The notes: generated by a model from the sequence alone, not told the origin. 64,000 nucleotides of DNA from Lachnoclostridium sp. An118 (GCF_002160985.1 NZ_NFLQ01000002.1:124001-188000); one strand, 5' to 3'; numbered from the stretch's first letter, positions 1 to 11,097 are shown. Translations and numbers: made by a program.

Positions 1-2160
1 GTCATCGACGAGATCAAGGGGATATTCCGGGATGTGAACGCCCTGGAGGAGCCGGTGCCGGTGCACCTGGCCCAGGCCAAATGCTACGCTTTTATCTACG
101 GGGACCAGCATGAGCAGGAGAGGATGGGCGTGCAGATGACCTACTGTCATCTGGAGACAGAGGAGATACGCCGGTTCCGGCAGGAGTACACCACAGAGGA
201 GCTGAGAGAGTGGTTTTACGGCATCACGGACGCCTACGAAAAGTGGGCTCTCTTCCAGGTGGAGTGGAAGGAGAAGCGGAACGCTTCCATAAAAAAGGTG
301 GAATTTCCCTACCAGTACCGGGACGGGCAGAAGAAGCTGGCGGCCGCTGTCTACAGGACCATTGAGAGACAGAAAAAGCTGTTCATCCAGGCTCCCACAG
401 GGGTGGGAAAAACTATGGCCACTGTCTTTCCGGCTGTGAAGGCAGTGGGGGAGGGACTGGTGGACAAGCTCTTCTACCTGACCGCCAAGACCATCACCAG
501 GACTGTGGCCCAGCAGGCCTTTGACATACTGAAGCAGCCCGGCCCGGATGGGCCCGCCGCAGTGGGGCCCGCTGCAGTGGAGGAGGGGGATACGGCTCTC
601 CGGTACAAGGTCATCACCCTGACGGCAAAGGAGAAGATATGCTTCTGCGAGAAGCCGGAGTGCAATCCGGACTACTGTCCTTACGCCAAGGGACATTTTG
701 ACCGTATCAACGATGCGGTCTATGACATGATCACCACCTCTGACGACATGAGCCGTCAGGCGGTGGAGGAGCAGGCGAAGAAATGGCAGGTGTGCCCCTT
801 CGAGCTGGGTCTGGACCTGTCCCTGTGGGCGGACGCAGTCATCTGCGACTACAACTATGTCTTTGACCCCAACGCGAAGCTGAAGCGGTTTTTCGGCGAG
901 GGGGTGAAGGGGGACTACATCTTCCTCATTGACGAGGCCCACAACCTGGTGGAGCGGGGACGGGAGATGTTCAGCGCCAGCCTCTGCAAGGAGGACGTGA
1001 TGAAGGTCCGCCGCCTTGTGAAGACGAGGGACGTCCGGCTTGCCCGGCAGCTGGAGGACTGCAACCGCCAGATGCTGGCCCTGAAACGGGAGTGCGACGG
1101 CTGCCAGGTGCTGGAGAGCGCCGGGGGCATCTACCTGAAGCTTCTGTCTGTCATGGCTGAGATGGAGCGGTATCTGGAGGAGTGCAAGGAGGAGGACGTC
1201 CGGGAGGAGGTGCTGAGCCTCTACTTTGAAGTGCGGATGTTTGAGACCATCTATGAAAAGCTGGACGAGAACTACATGATCTATTCCGAAATTGACGGGG
1301 AGGGAAAATTCTTTGTCCGCCTGTTCTGCGTCAACCCGGCGGTCAATCTGAACGAAGCTCTGGAAAAAGGGGTGAGCACCATCTTTTTCTCCGCCACCCT
1401 CCTTCCCATCCGCTATTACAGACAGCTCCTCAGCACAAAGACGGACGACTACGCGGTCTACGCCCAGTCCACCTTTGCCAGGGAGAACCGGCTCCTTCTC
1501 CTTGGAAATGACGTGAGCACCCGGTACACTGCGAGAGGGGAGGCCACCTACCGGAAATACGCCTCCTATCTGCTGGAGATGGTGCAGGGGAAAAAGGGAA
1601 ACTACATGGCCTTTTTTCCCTCCTACAAGTTCATGGAGGAGGTCTACGACCAGTTCCTCCTCCTGGCTGAAAAGGAGGATAGCAGCGCCCAGTGCATGAT
1701 CCAGGCCCCCTACATGTCGGAGGAGGCAAGAGAGATCTTTCTGGAGGAATTCGAGGAGGAGCGGGAGGAGAGCCTCCTTGGCTTCTGCGTCATGGGGGGC
1801 ATCTTCTCCGAGGGCATCGACCTGTCCAGAGACCGGCTCATCGGCGCCGCCGTGGTGGGCACCGGACTGCCCCAGGTGTGCCGGGAGAGAGAGCTCCTTA
1901 GGGAGTACTTTGACAAAAAGGGACTCCGGGGCTTTGACTACGCCTACGTCTACCCGGGCATGAACAAGGTCCTCCAGTCCGCGGGCCGGGTCATCCGCAC
2001 GGAGGAGGACAGAGGCGTGATCCTCCTTCTGGACGACCGCTTCCGGGAGGGCAGATACAAAGAGACCTTCCCGCGGGAGTGGGAAGGTCTGGAAATCTGC
2101 AATGTGAAAAACGCCGGCGAAAAGATGCGGGCTTTCTGGGATCAGACCTCCTCGAAGTAG
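1..2160 (+). CDS. DinG/XPD-family ATP-dependent DNA helicase, 5'-truncated by the window edge
   Basis: The frame is open from base 1, so the true start lies upstream; about 719 residues are visible. It is a superfamily 2 helicase of the DinG/Rad3/XPD group, which unwinds DNA 5' to 3' using ATP and an iron-sulfur cluster. Walker A APTGVGKT is at nt 391-414, a cysteine cluster (CFCEKPEC and CPYAKG) suited to an Fe-S site at about nt 640-690, the DEAH box at about nt 931-942, and motif VI QSAGRVIR near nt 1975-1998. The first codons read VIDEIKG. By inference this may be the E-x-K strand of a PD-(D/E)XK nuclease domain, as some clostridial DinG-like proteins carry such a domain upstream. The 3' end overlaps the convergent LysR gene by 19 bp. 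The family call is firm; the cellular role (repair or R-loop removal) is inferred. Confidence 0.9.
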   Translation, partial: VIDEIKGIFRDVNALEEPVPVHLAQAKCYAFIYGDQHEQERMGVQMTYCHLETEEIRRFRQEYTTEELREWFYGITDAYEKWALFQVEWKEKRNASIKKVEFPYQYRDGQKKLAAAVYRTIERQKKLFIQAPTGVGKTMATVFPAVKAVGEGLVDKLFYLTAKTITRTVAQQAFDILKQPGPDGPAAVGPAAVEEGDTALRYKVITLTAKEKICFCEKPECNPDYCPYAKGHFDRINDAVYDMITTSDDMSRQAVEEQAKKWQVCPFELGLDLSLWADAVICDYNYVFDPNAKLKRFFGEGVKGDYIFLIDEAHNLVERGREMFSASLCKEDVMKVRRLVKTRDVRLARQLEDCNRQMLALKRECDGCQVLESAGGIYLKLLSVMAEMERYLEECKEEDVREEVLSLYFEVRMFETIYEKLDENYMIYSEIDGEGKFFVRLFCVNPAVNLNEALEKGVSTIFFSATLLPIRYYRQLLSTKTDDYAVYAQSTFARENRLLLLGNDVSTRYTARGEATYRKYASYLLEMVQGKKGNYMAFFPSYKFMEEVYDQFLLLAEKEDSSAQCMIQAPYMSEEAREIFLEEFEEEREESLLGFCVMGGIFSEGIDLSRDRLIGAAVVGTGLPQVCRERELLREYFDKKGLRGFDYAYVYPGMNKVLQSAGRVIRTEEDRGVILLLDDRFREGRYKETFPREWEGLEICNVKNAGEKMRAFWDQTSSK

Positions 2161-3023
2161 TCGAGGAAGGCGGCCGCAGCCCTGGAGAGGGGGATGCGGG
2201 TGCCCCGGACAGCCAGCAGCTCCCTCGGAGGCAGCTCTTCCTCTGTCTGTACGATGAAGAGATTGTCGTCCTCCCGGGGAATGCAGTAGTCCGGAAGAAA
2301 GGCGATGCCAAGGCCGATCCTGGCCAGGTCGATGAGCAGGTCGTTGCTGCTAAGCTCCACCTCCGGCACCAGGTCCAGGTGGTGCTGCTGGAACTGGCTG
2401 TGGAGAAACTCGCTTGTGGTGCTCTTCTTGTCCAGCATCAGGATGGGGTACTCCAAAAGCTCCGCAAAGGAGAGCCGGCGCCCCTTCAGGTCAGCGAAAT
2501 CCCGGTTGGCCAGAAAGACGTCCTGGAACAGCTTGATCCGCTTTACAGTGGCGGCGCTTCCCAGGTAGGCGTTGGGGGAGTTGACCACGATAAAGTCCAC
2601 CTGCCCTGATTTCAGGAGCTCCACGCTCTGGATGGAGGTGGCGTTGGTCACCTTGATGTGGGCCCCGGGAAATGCCTCGTGGAACCGCTTGATGTAGGGC
2701 ACGAGAAAATACCGGCAGATGGTGTCGCTGGCGCCGATGCGTATCTGTCCCCCGGTAGAGGCGGACTCCATGAGCTGGGCCTCCCCCCGCTGTATCAGGT
2801 TCATGGCCGGCTCCACGTGGCGCAGCAGGATCTCTCCCTCCGGCGTCAGCTGGACCCTCTTTGTGCTCCGGATGAAGAGGACCTGGTCCAGCTTTCTCTC
2901 CAGCGTCTTGATGGACTGGCTCACCGCTGACTGGGAGATGAAGAGCTGCTTGGAGGCCTCGGAAAAGCTCAGGGTCGAGGCCACATAGTAAAACACCTTA
3001 TATAATTCATAGTTAATATCCAT
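2142..3023 (-). CDS. LysR-family transcriptional regulator
   Basis: A 293-residue protein of normal LysR length. Residues 1-60 form the winged helix-turn-helix (SFSEASKQLFISQSAVSQSI is the recognition region), followed by the linker helix and a periplasmic-binding-like effector domain from about residue 90. The start is well placed: AGGAGGACT lies just upstream of the ATG on the minus strand, and a TTGTAA/TATAAT promoter sits before it. The gene is divergent from the DUF1461-type membrane protein, with about 94 bp between them, so that gene is a natural candidate target, but no clear T-N11-A operator was identified. Effector and regulon cannot be read from the sequence. The 3' end overlaps the helicase gene. 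Confidence 0.93.
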   Translation of the reverse strand: MDINYELYKVFYYVASTLSFSEASKQLFISQSAVSQSIKTLERKLDQVLFIRSTKRVQLTPEGEILLRHVEPAMNLIQRGEAQLMESASTGGQIRIGASDTICRYFLVPYIKRFHEAFPGAHIKVTNATSIQSVELLKSGQVDFIVVNSPNAYLGSAATVKRIKLFQDVFLANRDFADLKGRRLSFAELLEYPILMLDKKSTTSEFLHSQFQQHHLDLVPEVELSSNDLLIDLARIGLGIAFLPDYCIPREDDNLFIVQTEEELPPRELLAVRGTRIPLSRAAAAFLDYFEEV

Positions 3024-3052
3024 GATAAGTCCTCCTAATAAAAATCATTTGT

Positions 3053-3081
3053 ATTATAAGGGAAGATCAGGGAAATTACAA
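3053..3081 (-). promoter_or_regulatory. Promoter for the LysR regulator
   Basis: On the minus strand TTGTAA is followed after 17 bp by a perfect TATAAT, about 30 bp upstream of the start codon. Confidence 0.55.
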
Positions 3082-3117
3082 TCACAAAAATGAGACAACA
3101 GAAAGAAGGATTGCTTT

Positions 3118-3840
3118 ATGAAAAAACTGCATCATGTACTGGCCGTGGCAGCTATGCTCCTGCTTGTCCTGGCTCTTCTGCTCACCAGCTTCCAGCTGGC
3201 CATATACGGTGACCCGGACTACAGGTTTTACGAGAGGGAATATGCGAAGTACAATGTCACGGAAAGTCTCGATATGGAGATGGAGGACGTCATGGATGTG
3301 ACGGAGAAAATGATGGATTACCTCATCGGGAGGAGGCCGGAGCTCTCTGTCATCACGGATGTGGACGGACAGACCCAGGATTTCTTTAACGAGCAGGACC
3401 GCCTCCACATGGCGGACGTAAAGAACCTGTTCCTGGGCGGGCTGACCCTGCGCTGGGTACTCCTTGCCGCCGCGGCTGTGCTCATCGCCCTGCTCGTACT
3501 CCTGAAGGGGGACTGGAGGCGCATCATCCCCAGGGCCTACTTTATCGCCCTTGGCATCTTCCTGGCGGTGACGGTCCTGCTTGGAGCTCTCTTTGCCTCG
3601 GATTTTACAAAATATTTCACCATCTTTCACGAAATCTTTTTCACCAACGACCTGTGGCTCTTTGACCCGGCTACAGACTACATGATCCGGATGCTGCCGG
3701 AGGGATTTTTCTACGACATGGTGATGCGCATCGGAGGATGTTTCCTCGGCTCCCTTGCGGTCCTTCTGGTCATCTTCCTTGTGTGGCGCCATTTTCTCGG
3801 CAAAGGACACAGGCAGACAAAAAATGAAAAATACAAATAA
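3118..3840 (+). CDS. TIGR01906/DUF1461-type integral membrane protein
   Basis: A 240-residue membrane protein with an N-terminal hydrophobic segment (residues 8-30), an external-looking region with the family-like stretch FNEQDRLHMADVK around residues 91-103, then three more hydrophobic segments at about 110-130, 138-160 and 205-230 and a basic C-terminus. This matches the small Firmicutes family known as TIGR01906 or DUF1461, whose function is unknown. AAAGAAGGA lies about 9 bp upstream of the ATG. It is transcribed away from the LysR gene and could be its target. No enzymatic motif is visible. Confidence 0.75.
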   Translation: MKKLHHVLAVAAMLLLVLALLLTSFQLAIYGDPDYRFYEREYAKYNVTESLDMEMEDVMDVTEKMMDYLIGRRPELSVITDVDGQTQDFFNEQDRLHMADVKNLFLGGLTLRWVLLAAAAVLIALLVLLKGDWRRIIPRAYFIALGIFLAVTVLLGALFASDFTKYFTIFHEIFFTNDLWLFDPATDYMIRMLPEGFFYDMVMRIGGCFLGSLAVLLVIFLVWRHFLGKGHRQTKNEKYK

Positions 3841-3873
3841 GAAATACTTATAAAAATATTTAATTTTATTAAC

Positions 3874-3902
3874 TTTACTAATAAGAAACCCCATGTTATG
3901 AT
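3874..3902 (+). promoter_or_regulatory. Candidate purL promoter
   Basis: TTTACT (3874-3879) and TATGAT (3897-3902) are separated by 17 bp, about 45 bp before the purL start. Each hexamer differs from consensus at two positions or fewer, so this is plausible but not certain. Confidence 0.4.
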
Positions 3903-3947
3903 AAAACCAGCGTATCATAAAATCACATATAAAATGGAGGAAATTTT

Positions 3948-6900
3948 ATGGGCAATGTAAAACGAGTGTATGTGGAGAAAAAACCGGAGTATGCGGTCCA
4001 GGCAAAGGACCTCTTCCACGAGATCAGGAGCTATCTGGGCATAAGCGCCCTCACAGGTGTGCGGGTGCTCATCCGCTACGATGTGGAGAACATCTCGGAG
4101 GAGACCTTTGAGAAGGCTTGCAGGGGCGTCTTCGCGGAGCCTCCGGTTGACGTTTTGTATAAAGAGACATTTCCGGCGGCAGAGGGGGCCAGGGTCTTTT
4201 CTGTGGAGTTCCTTCCCGGCCAGTTTGACCAGAGGGCGGACTCTGCCGTGCAGTGCGTGCAGTTTATAAAGGAGGACGAGAAGCCGGTCATCCGCACCGC
4301 CACCACCTACGTGATAGAGGGAGAGCTGACGGACGAGCAGTTTGAGGCTGTGAAGCACCACTGCATCAACCCTGTGGACTCAAGGGAGACAGGCATGGAG
4401 AAGCCGGAGACGCTGGTGACAAAGTTTGACGAGCCGGCGGACGTCATCATCTTCGACGGCTTTAAGGACCTGGAGGAGGAGAAGCTGCGGGAGCTCTACG
4501 ACTCTCTCGGGCTTGCCATGACCTTCAAGGATTTCCAGCATATCCAGAATTATTTCAGGGGAGAGGAGGACAGGGACCCGTCCATGACGGAGATCCGGGT
4601 GCTGGACACCTACTGGTCCGACCACTGCCGCCACACCACCTTCTCCACAGAGCTGAAAGACATTACCTTTGGAGAGGGAGATTACAGAAAGCCCATCGAG
4701 GACACCTACTGCCAGTATGCGGCGGACCACAGGGAGATATTCAAGGGCAGGGACGACAAGTTCATCTGTCTGATGGACCTGGCTCTCATGGCCATGCGCA
4801 AGCTGAAGAAGGAAGGGAAGCTTGCGGACCAGGAGGAGTCCGACGAGATCAACGCCTGCAGCATCGTCGTGCCGGTGACCGTGGATGGCGTGGAGGAGGA
4901 GTGGCTCGTGAACTTCAAGAATGAGACTCACAACCACCCTACAGAGATCGAGCCCTTCGGAGGAGCTGCCACCTGTCTTGGCGGCGCTATCAGAGATCCC
5001 CTCTCAGGCCGTACCTACGTGTACCAGGCTATGCGCGTCACGGGAGCGGCGGACCCCACTGTCTCCGTGAAGGACACCATGAAAGGAAAGCTTCCCCAGA
5101 AGAAGCTTGTCCGTGAGGCGGCCCACGGCTACAGCTCCTACGGCAACCAGATCGGCCTTGCCACCGGTGCGGTAAAGGAGATCTACCACCCCGGCTACGT
5201 GGCCAAGAGAATGGAGATCGGGGCTGTCATGGGAGCGGCGCCCAGGCGCGCAGTGATCCGTGAGACCTCCGACCCGGGAGACATCATCATCCTCCTTGGC
5301 GGGCGCACCGGCCGTGACGGCTGCGGCGGCGCCACAGGCTCCTCCAAGGTGCACACAGAGGAGTCCATCGAGACCTGCGGCGCGGAGGTGCAGAAGGGAA
5401 ATCCCCCCACAGAGAGGAAGATCCAGCGCCTCTTCCGCAGGGAGGAGGTGAGCCGTCTCATCAAGAAGTGCAACGACTTTGGCGCAGGCGGCGTGTCCGT
5501 GGCCATTGGAGAGCTGGCAGACGGACTCAGGGTGGACCTTGACAAGGTGCCCAAGAAATACGCGGGACTGGACGGGACAGAGATCGCCATCTCCGAGTCC
5601 CAGGAGCGCATGGCTGTGGTCCTTGACCCGGCCGATGTGGAGACCTTTATGGGCTACGCCAAAGAGGAGAACCTGGAGGCCGTGCAGGTGGCTGTGGTGA
5701 CAGAGGAGCCGAGGCTTGTCCTTGTGTGGAGAGGTAAGGAGATCGTGAACATCTCCAGAGCTTTCCTTGACACAAACGGCGCCCACCAGGAGACAAGCGT
5801 GGCCGTGGACATCCCGGACCGCGCAGGCAAGGTGCTGACGGATAAAGTGGAAGTGACAGATGTGAAAGCGAAATGGCTGGAGACACTGGCAGACCTGAAC
5901 GTATGCTCCCAGAAGGGGCTTGTGGAGATGTTTGACGGTTCCATCGGAGCAGGATCTGTGTTCATGCCTCACGGCGGAAAATATCAGATGACAGAGACCC
6001 AAGCCATGGTGGCGAAGCTCCCTGTGCTGAAAGGGAACTGCGACACAGTGACCATGATGAGCTACGGCTTTGATCCCTACCTGTCAAGCTGGAGCCCCTA
6101 CCACGGAGCGGTCTACGCTGTGACAGAGTCTGTGGCCAAGATCGTGGCAGCAGGCGGCGACTACCGGAAGATCCGCTTTACTTTCCAGGAGTACTTCCGT
6201 CGCATGACGGAGGACCCCCACCGCTGGAGCCAGCCCTTTGCCGCTCTCCTTGGAGCCTATGCGGCCCAGCTTGGATTCGGTCTTCCTTCCATCGGAGGCA
6301 AAGACAGTATGTCCGGTACTTTCGAGGACATCGATGTGCCGCCTACTCTTGTTTCCTTTGCCGTGGATGTGGCAAAAGAAAAAGATATCATCACGCCGGA
6401 GCTGAAGAAAGCGGGAAGCAAGCTTGTGTGGCTGCGCATCCCGAAGGATGAGTACGATCTGCCGGTATATGAGAAAGTGATGGAGCAGTACGGAAAATTT
6501 GCGGAGGATATCAAGGCCGGAAGGATTATCTCCGCCTACGTGCCGGACCGCCACGGCGTCATCGCCGCTGTCAGCAAGATGGCCTTTGGAAACGGCATGG
6601 GCGTGAAGATCGAGCACAGCATGGATGAAAGAGAACTCTTTGCCCCCGCCTTCGGAGACCTGGTAGCTGAGGTGCCGGAGGGCAAAGTGGGAGAGCTGCA
6701 GATCACCTACACGGTCATCGGCGAGGTGACAGGCGACAAGGCTTTCTCCTACGGCGATGCAGTCATCGGACTTGACGAGGCGGAAGAGGCCTGGACAGGC
6801 ACTCTGGAGAAAGTGTTCGCCACACGGTCCGGCGCCCAGGACGGCCCTACAAGCTGGTTCATCAGATCAGAGAAGAAAGAGGACGGAGAGCTTAAGGAAG

Positions 6901-7748
6901 ATGGCTGCTTCCACGCATCAAAAGTCCACATCTGCAGCCACAAGATCGCCCAGCCCACGGTGTTCATTCCTGTGTTCCCGGGCACCAACTGCGAGTACGA
7001 CAGTGCGAAGGCCTTTGAGAGAGCAGGGGCCAGGGTCATCACGAAGGTGTTCAGGAACATGGACGCGGCGGACATCGTGGACTCTGTGGACGTGTTTGAA
7101 AAAGCCATCAGCCAGTCCCAGATCATCATGTTCCCAGGCGGATTCAGCGCAGGCGATGAGCCCGACGGATCAGCCAAGTTCTTTGCCACTGCTTTCCAGA
7201 ACGCGAAGCTGAAAGAGGCGGTGGAGAACCTCTTAAATGAGAGAGACGGCCTTGCACTTGGTATCTGCAACGGCTTCCAGGCCCTCATCAAGCTGGGTCT
7301 TGTGCCAAATGGAAAGATCACAGGGCAGACAGAGAATGCACCGACGCTGACCTACAACACCATCGGACGGCATATCTCCAAGATGGTGTACACAAAGGTG
7401 GTGACAGACAAGTCCCCATGGCTTGCAAAAGCCGATCTTGGCGGCGTCTATGTCACTCCTGCTTCACACGGAGAGGGACGTTTTGTGGCTCCTGCCGAGA
7501 CCATTGCACAGCTCTTTGCAAACGGACAGGTGGCTACACGGTACTGTGACCCGGAAGGAAACATCTCAAATGACGAGGAGTGGAATGTGAACGGCTCCTA
7601 CTTTGCCATCGAGGGCATCACGAGCCCGGATGGAAGGGTGCTGGGCAAGATGGCCCATGTGGAGCGCCGGGGGCGGAGCGTGGCCATGAACATCTACGGA
7701 GAGCAGGATCTGAAGATCTTTGAGTCCGGCGTGGAGTATTTTAAATAA
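3948..7748 (+). CDS. purL: Phosphoribosylformylglycinamidine synthase, single-chain
   Basis: This 1,266-residue enzyme catalyses the fourth step of purine synthesis, converting FGAR, ATP and glutamine to FGAM. It is the one-polypeptide form: a PurS-like N-terminus, two AIR-synthase-type ATP-binding halves (for example NFKNETHNHPTEIEPFGGAA at about residues 322-341), and a C-terminal class I glutamine amidotransferase domain with PGTNCEYD and FPGGFSAGDEPDG, then the nucleophile cysteine in LGICNGFQ. The N-terminal part is shorter than in the E. coli enzyme, as is usual for the clostridial/streptococcal clade. GGAGG lies 9 bp before the ATG. No other pur gene is adjacent; purA, purF and purB are 19-43 kb downstream. 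Confidence 0.97.
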   Translation: MGNVKRVYVEKKPEYAVQAKDLFHEIRSYLGISALTGVRVLIRYDVENISEETFEKACRGVFAEPPVDVLYKETFPAAEGARVFSVEFLPGQFDQRADSAVQCVQFIKEDEKPVIRTATTYVIEGELTDEQFEAVKHHCINPVDSRETGMEKPETLVTKFDEPADVIIFDGFKDLEEEKLRELYDSLGLAMTFKDFQHIQNYFRGEEDRDPSMTEIRVLDTYWSDHCRHTTFSTELKDITFGEGDYRKPIEDTYCQYAADHREIFKGRDDKFICLMDLALMAMRKLKKEGKLADQEESDEINACSIVVPVTVDGVEEEWLVNFKNETHNHPTEIEPFGGAATCLGGAIRDPLSGRTYVYQAMRVTGAADPTVSVKDTMKGKLPQKKLVREAAHGYSSYGNQIGLATGAVKEIYHPGYVAKRMEIGAVMGAAPRRAVIRETSDPGDIIILLGGRTGRDGCGGATGSSKVHTEESIETCGAEVQKGNPPTERKIQRLFRREEVSRLIKKCNDFGAGGVSVAIGELADGLRVDLDKVPKKYAGLDGTEIAISESQERMAVVLDPADVETFMGYAKEENLEAVQVAVVTEEPRLVLVWRGKEIVNISRAFLDTNGAHQETSVAVDIPDRAGKVLTDKVEVTDVKAKWLETLADLNVCSQKGLVEMFDGSIGAGSVFMPHGGKYQMTETQAMVAKLPVLKGNCDTVTMMSYGFDPYLSSWSPYHGAVYAVTESVAKIVAAGGDYRKIRFTFQEYFRRMTEDPHRWSQPFAALLGAYAAQLGFGLPSIGGKDSMSGTFEDIDVPPTLVSFAVDVAKEKDIITPELKKAGSKLVWLRIPKDEYDLPVYEKVMEQYGKFAEDIKAGRIISAYVPDRHGVIAAVSKMAFGNGMGVKIEHSMDERELFAPAFGDLVAEVPEGKVGELQITYTVIGEVTGDKAFSYGDAVIGLDEAEEAWTGTLEKVFATRSGAQDGPTSWFIRSEKKEDGELKEDGCFHASKVHICSHKIAQPTVFIPVFPGTNCEYDSAKAFERAGARVITKVFRNMDAADIVDSVDVFEKAISQSQIIMFPGGFSAGDEPDGSAKFFATAFQNAKLKEAVENLLNERDGLALGICNGFQALIKLGLVPNGKITGQTENAPTLTYNTIGRHISKMVYTKVVTDKSPWLAKADLGGVYVTPASHGEGRFVAPAETIAQLFANGQVATRYCDPEGNISNDEEWNVNGSYFAIEGITSPDGRVLGKMAHVERRGRSVAMNIYGEQDLKIFESGVEYFK

Positions 7749-7766
7749 AGCAGCTGGATAAAAATG

Positions 7767-9338
<1,572 letters not shown>

Positions 9339-9390
9339 GATTTTCCTGGAGATGCACAGCCCGGGCTTTGTCAGGGCATGTATATAAACA

Positions 9391-9416
9391 AAAAACGGCG
9401 CACTGCGCCGTTTTTT
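9391..9416 (+). terminator. gdhA rho-independent terminator
   Basis: ACGGCGC, loop ACT, GCGCCGT, preceded by an A run and followed by six T residues, so it could work on both strands. Confidence 0.85.
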
Positions 9417-9480
9417 GCTGTACAGACAAAGCTTTCTCATTGCCCATGGAGAGTGAAGAAGGGAACGAAAGGAGACGGCT

Positions 9481-10089
9481 ATGGGATTTTTCTTTCAGGG
9501 ACTGTCCATAGGACTTGCCTACGTGGCGCCCATAGGGCTGCAAAATCTTTTTGTCATCAACGGGGCTCTGATCCACACGCGCCGCCGCGCCCTGGCGACA
9601 GCGCTTATTGTCATCTTCTTTGATGTGACGCTGGCGCTGGCCTGCTTTTTCGGCATCGGCGCGGTGATGCAGCGGTGGAGATGGCTGCAGATGGTCGTTC
9701 TGCTGGCGGGGAGCATTGTCGTCATTTTCATAGGGGCAGGCCTGCTGCGGGCAAAGACAGAGGATATAGACCGCTCCGGGGAGACTGTGTCCCTTAGGAA
9801 AACAGTCTATTCCGCCTGTGTTGTGACCTGGTTCAATCCCCAGGCCATCGTGGACGGGACCATGATGCTGGGAGCCTTCCGGGTGACGCTGCCTGCGTCC
9901 CAGTCCATCCCCTTTATCTGCGGTGTGGGGACGGCCTCCTGCCTGTGGTTTACAGGACTGACCCTTGTGATCTCCATGTTCAGCAGAAGGTTTAATGTCA
10001 GGGTGCTGCGGGTCATCAATGTCATCTGCGGCGTCATCATTCTCTTTTACGGGTGCAGGCTGCTCATCAGTTTCTTTCAGCTTATCTGA
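9481..10089 (+). CDS. LysE-family amino acid exporter
   Basis: A 202-residue membrane protein of LysE/ArgO type, which exports basic amino acids by proton antiport. Five to six hydrophobic segments are visible. The N-terminal family signature APIGLQNLFVINGAL is at about residues 17-31 and the FNPQAIVDG motif at about 119-127. AAAGGAG lies 6-7 bp before the ATG. It sits between gdhA and an acetyltransferase without operon linkage to either. Substrate (lysine, arginine or other) is not determined by the sequence. It may relieve excess amino acid in an organism that ferments amino acids or peptides; that is inference. Confidence 0.9.
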   Translation: MGFFFQGLSIGLAYVAPIGLQNLFVINGALIHTRRRALATALIVIFFDVTLALACFFGIGAVMQRWRWLQMVVLLAGSIVVIFIGAGLLRAKTEDIDRSGETVSLRKTVYSACVVTWFNPQAIVDGTMMLGAFRVTLPASQSIPFICGVGTASCLWFTGLTLVISMFSRRFNVRVLRVINVICGVIILFYGCRLLISFFQLI

Positions 10090-10117
10090 CATATGGGTCG
10101 TCCTCGGTTGTTTTTTC

Positions 10118-10126
10118 TGCTATAAT
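10118..10126 (+). promoter_or_regulatory. Extended -10 promoter for the O-acetyltransferase gene
   Basis: TGCTATAAT combines a TGN extension with a perfect TATAAT about 40 bp before the start codon; no good -35 element is present, as is usual for extended -10 promoters. Confidence 0.5.
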
Positions 10127-10164
10127 GGTCATATTATGAAAATTCGCGAGTGGAGGAACAGGAT

Positions 10165-10782
10165 ATGGACAGGGAAACAGCAGAGAAAATGCACGGGGGC
10201 GGGCTCTATCTGCCCACAGACGGGGACCTTCTGGAGGAGCAGGCGGTCTGCCTGGATCTTCTCTATGACTATAACCATCTGAAACCTTCCAGGGGAGAGG
10301 AGAAGAGGGCACTGCTGGAGAAAATGTTTGCAGAGATAGGGGAGGGGTGTTATATTGAAACACCGTTCTATGCCAACTGGGGCGGGAAGCACGTTCATTT
10401 TGGCAGCCACATCTATGCCAACTTCAATCTGACGATGGTGGACGACACACATATTTACGTGGGTGACCACACGATGATAGGGCCGAATGTCATCATTGCC
10501 ACGGGAGGCCATCCTGTGCTCCCCTCCCTCAGGGAGCAGGAGTATCAGTTCAATATGCCGGTCCGTGTGGGAAGGAACTGCTGGATCGGCGCGGGGGCTA
10601 TCCTCCTGCCCGGCGTGTCTGTTGGGGACAACACAGTGATAGGAGCCGGCAGCGTGGTGACAAAGGACATACCGGCGGACGTGGTGGCGGCCGGAAATCC
10701 CTGCCGGGTGATGCGGCCCATCGGAGAGAGAGACGGGGAATTTTATTTCCGGGACCGCCGGATCGACCCGGAGCTGCTCTGA
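10165..10782 (+). CDS. Maltose/galactoside-type O-acetyltransferase, left-handed beta-helix
   Basis: A 205-residue protein that transfers acetyl from acetyl-CoA to sugar hydroxyls. An N-terminal helical domain (residues 1-55) is followed by hexapeptide repeats from about residue 60 (for example VGDHTMIGPNVIIATGGHPV and GAGSVVTKDIPADVVAAGNP). The catalytic histidine is the one in GGHP. The ATG at 10165 is preferred over the in-frame GTG at 10150 because GGAGG (10152-10156) lies 8 bp upstream of the ATG and would fall inside the coding region of the longer form. Length and architecture match Maa/LacA proteins. The physiological acceptor is unknown. Confidence 0.9.
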   Translation: MDRETAEKMHGGGLYLPTDGDLLEEQAVCLDLLYDYNHLKPSRGEEKRALLEKMFAEIGEGCYIETPFYANWGGKHVHFGSHIYANFNLTMVDDTHIYVGDHTMIGPNVIIATGGHPVLPSLREQEYQFNMPVRVGRNCWIGAGAILLPGVSVGDNTVIGAGSVVTKDIPADVVAAGNPCRVMRPIGERDGEFYFRDRRIDPELL

Positions 10783-10857
10783 TGGAGGCCGGAAAATGCC
10801 GGGAAAACAGGCTTTGAGAGGCCTCTGAAAAAAATGAGAAAAAATGTAAAAAAAGTG

Positions 10858-10887
10858 TTGACATTTGCTCGAATTCAATAGTATAAT
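10858..10887 (+). promoter_or_regulatory. Promoter of the tRNA-Val/tRNA-Met operon
   Basis: Perfect TTGACA and perfect TATAAT are separated by 18 bp, about 45 bp before tRNA-Val. Confidence 0.85.
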
Positions 10888-10932
10888 AGCAAAGCGGGTT
10901 GCGGGAGAGCAGCCCGCAAGACCAGAAAATAT

Positions 10933-11005
10933 GGGGTCTTAGCTCAGCTGGGAGAGCATCTGCCTTACAAGCAGAGGGTCATAGGTTCGAGCCCTATAGG
11001 CCCCA
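10933..11005 (+). tRNA. tRNA-Val (anticodon TAC)
   Basis: A full cloverleaf with acceptor GGGGTCT/AGGCCCC (one G-U pair), D arm AGCTCAGCTGGGAGAGC, anticodon loop CTTACAA with anticodon TAC, and T arm ATAGG-TTCGAGC-CCTAT. Discriminator base A; CCA is not encoded. Confidence 0.95.
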
Positions 11006-11013
11006 TATCCTAT

Positions 11014-11087
11014 GGCGGGATAGCTCAGTTGGCTAGAGCATACGGTTCATACCCGTAGTGTCGCTGGTTCGAATCCAGTTCCCGCTA
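11014..11087 (+). tRNA. tRNA-Met, elongator (anticodon CAT)
   Basis: Cloverleaf with acceptor GGCGGGA/TCCCGCT, including the G1-U72 wobble found in Bacillus elongator tRNA-Met, anticodon stem ACGGG-type with loop TTCATAC and anticodon CAT. It lacks the three consecutive G-C pairs of the initiator anticodon stem. It is 8 bp after tRNA-Val, in the same transcript. Confidence 0.9.
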
Positions 11088-11097
11088 CTCCCGTAAG

